Shown here one piece after another: positions 59,439 through 64,000 of a stretch of 64,000 nucleotides of DNA. Source of the stretch: Heligmosomoides polygyrus polygyrus (lineage: Eukaryota; Nematoda; Chromadorea; Rhabditida; Heligmosomidae); assembly GCA_947396885.1 (NCBI GenBank), contig OX377204.1, forward strand, positions 1,798,001 through 1,862,000. The letters are read 5' to 3'. The notes under the pieces are model-generated. The model was not told where the DNA came from. It searched no databases and saw only the letters and a list, made by a program, of their open reading frames with translations. Within the stretch, counting starts at the first letter, position 1, and each line of letters opens with the position of its first letter. The position numbers and the translations under genes are program-made.

Positions 59439-60666
59439 TTCAGCAAAAACTAGCTGTGGTTCTGGACTCCGCTCACACGGCCGTACATCCTGTCAAAATA
59501 GCATCGCAAAAGCTCACCACGAGTAGGGAACCTCTCCTTGTAAGATTAGCATGATCTATAGGAGTAGATGAACCCTTATATCTAGGACACCTCTAAGCTC
59601 ATAACTTAATGGCTAACAATCTGGAAGTGACAATGCCACGTGAAAGGTATTTATGAGAGCGTTTAAAGGCATCCTGTGGTCACAATCCTCCGGTGTGGCA
59701 TTCCGTTGCCTCTGACACAAAATAGTTTAATAATCCGTTTACTCGTAATTGTAGAATTAAAATACGCTACCACAGAGGAGGCACTCAACAGGACTGAACC
59801 AGCGAAGGCGGTCTTTTACAAAGGAGACATCGTGCGCTTTCTGTTTTCAAAGAAGCAAGCAAAGTGTAGGCGAACTATGAATGCACTATTTTTTGGAGTC
59901 TCGCAGGTGAGAAACTCATGAAAAAGTGGCGGAGCTGGCGCGGCAGTGTTCTGTTTGTCTGCGTTCTAGCCGATCCGTGCCATGGTCGGCTAGAACGCAG
60001 ACAAACAGAACACTGTCGCGGCAAATCAGCAGCGGCGGCAATAGTGATGTGAATCATTATTGCCGCTGCCGCCCTAAATCCTGCCGCAAAAGTGTGCGGC
60101 TGGGGCGCGCCACCGCTTGCCACCGCTCGCCGGCAAGGGGGGGGTGTTCGTTCTCTACACGATCCCGCCCGCTGCTTACTTCCCGCCCTTCCCGCGCCGC
60201 CCTATCTGGACAAGTTTGCGGCACGCGAAACTGTCGTTAATTGGCGTGACATCGTCCAAAAACACTACAGCTGATAGGAGATAATAGGGGAGCGCATATT
60301 ATGGGGAGCCCTGGACTCATTTTTCAGTCGGTTCGGTTGTGGAGGCAGTTGAGGGGAAGAGAACGTCGCTATTCTGTCTGGACTCTTTAAATTTTCGTCA
60401 CAAAGAGACAACCTATAGGTGATCTCGGTCAGCAGTTGGTTGCTCTCATTTTAAAGGATCAAACAATTCTCCTCATATTGAAGAACTTTCTAGCGGGTGA
60501 TCGCGTTGTTGTCATGACATATCTCGTTACGATGTTGTTGCACTTGTCGGAAAATGCGAACAACGCCTTAGTACTGAGAAATGCGGCGAAACTTGGCGCT
60601 GCAGCTGAAAAGTGCTTTCTCCAAATGTGGTGTACAAGATTCTCATTCTTATCTCAAGAACGAAAG
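58834..60666 (+). CDS. Unidentified gene, four candidate exons, possible frameshift
   Basis: Exon a, 58834-58980, follows a ttcctttttag acceptor (SIAIVQNQETSKRKRLPHQQ, GPIFITIPLKSGVK). Exon b, 59444-59539, follows gccttcag (QKLAVVLDSAHTAVHPVKIA); both start and end in phase 0. Exon c, 59755-59906, reads LKYATTEEALNRTEPAKAVF and GDIVRFLFSKKQ. Exon d, 60328-60666, starts GSVVEAVEGKRTSLFCLDSL, changes frame near 60412-60418, then reads GDLGQQLVALILKDQTILLI and VTMLLHLSENANNAL before a gttaga donor. Removing one base near 60414 would join the two frames of exon d. Junctions b-c and c-d are off by one in phase, so sites there are unsure. The helical, Leu-rich end of exon d looks like an ARM/HEAT-type segment. 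I do not recognise the family. Confidence 0.45.
59938..60021. repeat. Near-perfect 36-bp-stem hairpin
   Basis: 59938-59973 and 59986-60021 are complementary but for one position (core gtgttctgtttgtctgcg against cgcagacaaacagaacac), with a 12-nt loop tccgtgccatgg. A second, weaker GC-rich hairpin (gcggcggcaata) follows at 60025-60075. It lies in the presumed intron between exons c and d. Confidence 0.9.
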
Positions 60667-61139
60667 GTTAGAGCTGCCAGGTCAAGGAACGTGATCAGAA
60701 ATGCGATGCCTCCATGTGATGGCTGAGACACGGACATCTCGTCCTCGGCGCGCCCTTTGCTCCGTCCTTTTTCAGGGCAGTGTAGGGAACGACTCTCCGC
60801 TGCCGACAAGCCTCGGGTCCCTGCCATGTGATTAAGGATAGAGCTGCCGCCTTGCCGCAAAAGTATACGGGAACCTTTACTCTAGACAAAAAGCCACCTT
60901 GTTGTATTACCTCTTCCCAGCGCAAGTATATGAATACATCCATTTTCCATGAACTTCACGTGGTTTCACGCACGACAACCCTCACCTATGGGCCATCGAA
61001 TCGACTTTTAAATTATTTTCAATCGCGAATGTATGCTACATTTTCGCCGCAATAAAATTCGTTTGTTGCAAAGGTGTACGCTCTAGAGACGAGGCATTAA
61101 GGAGGACTCCATCGTATCCATTACCACTACATCATATCT
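60667..61139. other. Spacer after the last visible exon
   Basis: Hairpin-family words (gagctgccgccttgccgc) occur near 60840. No further exon of the plus-strand gene was found. Confidence 0.4.
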
Positions 61140-61809
61140 CAGGCCCCGTTTATACTTCGTCGCCACGCGACGCGATGGCCACGCAATGAGGCCACATTGA
61201 TTGATCGCGTCGCCCGGCGTCGACGCCAGCTGTCCGGAATGAATTGCGTGAACCCGCGAACAATTGCGTCGCGCTCGAAATGGGTCGCGGTAGAATGGGG
61301 CGCGGTTTGGCTCCGATAAGCTGATTTTCGCAGTGCGGCCTCGCACCTGCTCTTGATTTTTTGCTTTATTTTTCTTCGGAGACCCCCTTTATATGTTTTG
61401 CTTTCTACGTTAACTTTTCAATCCCGTTTCAGGTCCAGGGCGCCTGGATTCCATCGATTCCTTTCGATAGGCATATCCTCTTGCGTCCATTGCTCCATTG
61501 CTGACCTTTAGGATCAGCCATGGCCCGTGAGCAAAACAGGCGTATTCGTCCGATGACCTTTAGGATCAAAAGTGCTTCGAGAATATCAGAGATGTGTCCC
61601 TAAGTAGCGTAGTAGCAGAAAAACTGAGTAAACAAACGTGGGAAATGTACGCAAAATTGCGTGCGTGCTAGTACACAATGGTGCGTAATCGCGAATCGCT
61701 TCGCTAGCTGTTCGGAGCGCTCATCGCCGTCCAAAACAGCGCGACGCGATGGGACGCATCGCTCCGTTCGAATCGCGTCGCCCGGCGATGGAAGTATAAA
61801 CGGGGCCTC
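61140..61809. repeat. Long hairpin-family MITE
   Basis: The ends aggccccgtttatacttc (61142) and gaagtataaacggggcct (61809) are inverted, with gcgacgcg-rich shoulders. The centre (61350-61640) is unique sequence, with ctttaggatca repeated. It is the largest member of the family seen here. Confidence 0.75.
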
Positions 61810-62036
61810 ACCAGTCCCACCAATCTCTAAGCATGTCTCAAACGCTGGATTATCTGAACGAGTGGTCGAGGAGAGCGCAAAACAAAATTACGAGTCGTTG
61901 AACGGGGATAGCCTGTTCATTTTGTCGTCCTTAACGGGCCGACTTTCTCAATCTCTTATTCTGACTGTGATGAAGAAATGGATCGTGTAATAATCACAAC
62001 ACATACATCAAGACAATAGACTTAAAATGCTTCATT

Positions 62037-62612
62037 CTAGCCTTCATCATGCATGGATTCGTTGTTTGCTTTAAAATACCAATACAAGCGATTAGAACTG
62101 TTGACGTTGAAGAACATTTCTTCCACGTATTTCTTCGTTATTGACCATTTTTGCGTGAATGTTATTTGCTGCCCCAGGTCGACCACACTAATATTTGTAG
62201 ACTGCGTTGAGATTCCAGTAAAGAAGACGTCCTCCATCTAAAAATGACCATTTGTGATGGATTCACGGCAACAGACTTCTAGTATTATATAGCTGCAGTG
62301 TTTCTTCCTATTTTTGTTTACGATTCTGCAGCTAAAAAAAGGCTAGCTAAAAAATCTAACTAATCGTTAGGAAAAGTTTGTTTTCACAAAAAAAGTAGGC
62401 ATTCTACAAGTGAATTTCAGAAACAAATTTTCACGTTTCATATTCGATAAATTCAAATCACGGGACGGACTGGAGAAAAAATTACCCAGAAAAACTTCTG
62501 TTTCCAGATGCTCGATAAAATGCTCTCTGCGGCTAAACGTGGAACAATGTACGTCATTCCGAAGCAATGATTTGGATAGTGAGCTTTACTCCATTCCTCC
62601 TCTGTGACTACC
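62037..62612 (-). CDS. GT31-like galactosyltransferase paralogue, last two exons
   Basis: Exons 62612-62486 (VVTEEEWSKAHYPNHCFGMT, YIVPRLAAESIL) and 62237-62037 ([20 protein letters not shown], ending NSSNRLYWYF, then TAG). Both have exactly the lengths (127 and 201 bp) and phases of the exons at 44956-44830 and 44386-44186, so the two loci are duplicates. The ED of EDVFFTGI corresponds to the conserved acidic pair of GT31 enzymes. Upstream exons are not seen: a mariner remnant occupies 62800-63560, and the rest must lie beyond the window or be lost. Confidence 0.85.
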
Positions 62613-62799
62613 CTGCAAAATTCAGTATATTTACGAAAAATTAAACAAAAACAAACAAATACAAGTGTTGAAGATAAAGATGGATACACTATCATACCAA
62701 AGACACATTCAAAGAAGAAGTGTGTATTTAAATAAATAAAGAAATAAATATAATACGTTGGCTGAAAGCGTGTAACACAAGTTCTGCCCGCTTTTGGAT

Positions 62800-63565
62800 T
62801 TTTTTTTGAATTTTGAATTTTTTAAAGAAACAACCTACCATCAGTCAGCAATATAATCACCGCTACTATTGGTCACTTGTTGCCATCGTCTTGGCAACTG
62901 TTCGTTGCCGTGCCTGTAGAACTTTGGATGCCTCGGCGAGAAGAATGCATTTACGTCTTGATCCAGGTCACTTCTATCATCGTATATCTTCCCATGCCAA
63001 GAGATGCTGCAGAGAGCGGAAAGGGTGGAAGTCGGGTGGTGCTAGATCAGGTGAATAAGGTGAATAGGGTTGGACTTCCCATCCCAGTTCCAGAAGTTTC
63101 CTGCACGTCTGGAAAGCAACATGCGGTCGGGCGTTGTTGTGTAGAAAACAAATCTTCTTTGGCTGCGTGTGTTTCCGATCCAGTGCAGCCTTGATACGTT
63201 CCAGCTAAAAAGCGTAGATGTCCGCGGTCTCTGTGCCTCCATCTTGCTGAACCTCTCGGTATAGAACTCCAGAGACCGACCACCATACCGACAACATCAC
63301 TTTCTTTCTCTGAACTTTCCTTCTGACGTTCGGTTGCGGGTCCTTTCCTGCGTCCGCCCATTTCCTACGTCTACTGTGATCAACAAAGAACCCTACGTGT
63401 TCATCGTCCGTGATTATGTTTCTGAGCCACTCGAAATGGCGCTCTCTGCAGATGCCCAAGATCTGGAGATCAAGGAAATACAGGTATCTACTCGCTAGAG
63501 TCTTTGGTCATCCATCAGTTCGTAAGGTATCCATTTGCCGTACCTTGGCGGTCCACCGTGTTATT
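62800..63565 (-). mobile_element. mariner transposase, frameshifted
   Basis: Minus strand: YGKWIPYELMDDQRL-like start, then ICRERHFEWLRNIITDDEHV (first catalytic Asp region), RRKVQRKKVMLSVWWSVSGV, LERIKAALDRK and FLHNNARPHVA (second Asp), followed by a frameshift and degraded C-terminus to 62800. Stops and shifts show it is dead. It is a different family from the remnant at 39.6 kb, judged by sequence. Confidence 0.88.
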
Positions 63566-64000
63566 TTCCAAACTGCGGTCGCCTGGGGGGGGGCAGACAT
63601 AACTCCAACGCCGCGCGAACCCCGCCTGGCGTCGCGCATCGTGCGCGGCGAAAATGGACGAGTTGTCGCGGCCCGTCTGTTCCCGAATGGGACGGCTAGA
63701 AGCGCTTCCGACAGGGACGGCTAGTGACTCGCGCTAGAGCGCAAAAGTGTGTACCGTCGACTGTCTATCGCGTTTTTCGTGAGGAGGTTGGACATGTGAG
63801 GGTAATTAAGATGTTTGATGGAGTAGAGCGCAACCCGAAACCGGCGCCCTACTTTAAGATCTCTAAAGATGCCATACGAGGCCTCCACCATCTTTCCCTC
63901 TGTGTAGGCCTCGCATGCACATCGCTAGGTGTAAGAAAGAAGTCGATTTTATTTATTAGAACACATACAAGCGTATTGAGATGCGTCAACGGCTATGCAG
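63566..64000. other. Right-edge spacer
   Basis: GC-rich, with short mirrored words (cgcgcatcgtgcgcggcg). No gene is recognised. Confidence 0.4.

Overview
The window looks like a nematode genome segment, most likely a strongylid (hookworm-type) worm. The evidence is multi-exon genes with small introns (one of about 41 bp), short exons, and introns packed with RTE and CR1 non-LTR retrotransposons, Penelope-like elements, Tc1/mariner remnants, tRNA-derived SINEs and fold-back MITEs. There is no bacterial signature. The genus is an inference from repeat style, not proven.

Host genes, assembled by hand from splice sites, reading phase and protein family. (1) 5610-12020, plus strand: the C-terminal pseudokinase half of a PEAK1/Pragmin-family protein, seven exons, running in from the left. 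(2) 14602-31151, minus strand: an apparently complete 14-exon sphingosine-1-phosphate lyase of 541 codons plus stop, in which every exon junction keeps phase. (3) 36873-40883, plus: an unidentified gene, three candidate exons. (4) 44186-53244, minus, with a possible N-terminus at 56134-56541: a GT31-like galactosyltransferase in which the middle exon was not found. (5) 62037-62612, minus: the last two exons of a paralogue of (4), same exon lengths and phases. (6) 58834-60666, plus: an unidentified gene with four candidate exons, one of them in the loop of a large inverted repeat.

Mobile DNA fills most of the rest. The lyase introns are the clearest record. The last intron holds an RTE whose 5' part is inverted relative to its 3' part, inside an exact 11-bp target duplication, as in twin priming. 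Intron 12 holds a solo LTR (491 bp, 5-bp duplication) splitting a SINE. Intron 7 holds a Penelope-like element split by an internally deleted RTE with a 13-bp duplication, plus a TTAA-flanked MITE. Elsewhere there are two 1-kb TA-flanked palindromes whose loops carry the same 26-codon ORF, one nested in an RTE; an 825-bp palindrome; two arrays of abutting hairpin elements; about a dozen copies of one tRNA-derived SINE, including two tail-to-tail pairs; and a second tRNA-like repeat.

The genes do not form a pathway. No CRISPR, operon or defence-type system was seen. The points most worth following are the exon inside an inverted-repeat loop, the conserved short ORF in the palindrome loops, and the nested insertion history of the lyase introns. 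Exons were placed by eye, so exact boundaries need transcript support.
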